Below, piece by piece: positions 12,608-12,917 of a stretch of 12,917 bases of DNA. The position numbers and the translations under genes were made by a program. The notes under the pieces were generated by a model. The model had not been told where the DNA came from and made no database searches. It saw nothing but the letters and a program-made list of their open reading frames with translations. The number at the start of each line of letters is the position of its first letter. The first letter of the stretch is position 1. The DNA comes from an uncultured Selenomonas sp. (GTDB lineage Bacteria; Bacillota; Negativicutes; Selenomonadales; Selenomonadaceae): positions 1 through 12,917 of the forward strand of contig CALYVJ010000017.1 in NCBI GenBank assembly GCA_945494195.1. Direction: 5' to 3'.

Positions 12608-12917
12608 TGGCAGAATATCTTACCTTATTTATCGGCGCAGTTGTCGTCAACAACTTCGTGCTGACCAAGTTTCTGGGGCTTTGCATTTTCTTTGGAATTT
12701 CCAAAAATCTCAGTGCTTCGGTGGGGATGGGCATGGCGGTTACTTCAGTTATGACCATGAGCTCGATCTTGGCCTGGATTGTGTATTTCTTTGTGCTTCA
12801 GCCCTTGGGGCTGACGTTCCTGACGACAATTGTATTTGTCGTGCTGACGGCAAGTTTTGTGCAGCTGTTGGAGCTCATCATCAAGAAGCAGGCCCCGGCA
12901 CTCTACAATATGTGGGG
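12607..12917 (+). CDS. rnfA: Rnf complex subunit RnfA (partial, 3' end outside window)
   Basis: The first 103 codons are visible; the family is about 190 aa. It starts MAEYLTLFIGAVVVNNFVLT and continues LGLCIFFGISK, with the conserved Cys in the first membrane segment that pairs with RnfE's. At least three hydrophobic segments are seen. It is translationally coupled to rnfE (TAATG). By family gene order rnfB, the ferredoxin-type electron entry subunit, should follow to the right. Confidence 0.93.
   Translation, partial: MAEYLTLFIGAVVVNNFVLTKFLGLCIFFGISKNLSASVGMGMAVTSVMTMSSILAWIVYFFVLQPLGLTFLTTIVFVVLTASFVQLLELIIKKQAPALYNMW

Noticed and set aside
1..12917. CRISPR arrays, tRNA or rRNA genes
   Set aside because: No regularly spaced repeats and no cloverleaf or rRNA-like sequence were seen on either strand.

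Overview
The window looks like part of the chromosome of a Negativicutes bacterium (Selenomonas/Mitsuokella-like). This is an inference from gene content and order (walJ-htrA-rlmH, a SpoVD-like PBP with a PASTA domain, rseC-rnfCDGEA), from G+C-rich core codons, and from strong GGAGG ribosome sites. No rRNA or tRNA is present to settle the genus.

Layout. (1) Positions 1-580 are AT-rich and accessory. They hold the start of a leftward KAP-type P-loop NTPase gene (cut by the window edge), a possible broken leftward ORF, and an orphan unit made of an inverted repeat, a near-consensus promoter, a structured leader with a terminator-like hairpin, and a ribosome site with no gene behind it. (2) Positions ~582-2630 are an apparently intact IS607-family transposon: tnpA (serine recombinase with a MerR-like head), tnpB (RuvC nuclease with all acidic residues kept), a ~190-nt 3' region expected to be the omega RNA, and matching inverted ends. 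(3) Positions 2641-3782 are two tandem nucleotidyltransferase/HEPN (MntA-HepT/HI0074-type) toxin-antitoxin-like pairs. The first nucleotidyltransferase is cut down to its last ~32 codons at the transposon's right end, and its HEPN partner has Tyr where the RX4HXY motif needs His. The second pair has complete motifs. (4) Positions 3783-3970 hold decayed sequence, a promoter-like site and a strong terminator. (5) Positions 4018-6402 are the core operon walJ-htrA-rlmH, with overlapping or closely spaced genes. (6) Positions 6502-8478 are a single-gene unit for a class B penicillin-binding protein, bracketed by two terminators. (7) Positions 8616-12917 are the Rnf operon rseC-rnfC-rnfD-rnfG-rnfE-rnfA, with rnfA cut by the window end.

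How it fits together. The right two thirds is housekeeping: envelope homeostasis (WalJ, HtrA), ribosome modification (RlmH), cell-wall crosslinking, and an ion-translocating ferredoxin:NAD+ oxidoreductase. The left third is a mobile/defence-type patch. The most notable point there is that a TnpB-bearing transposon abuts a decapitated antitoxin gene, and the partner toxin appears to be catalytically dead, while an intact copy of the same kind of system lies immediately downstream.
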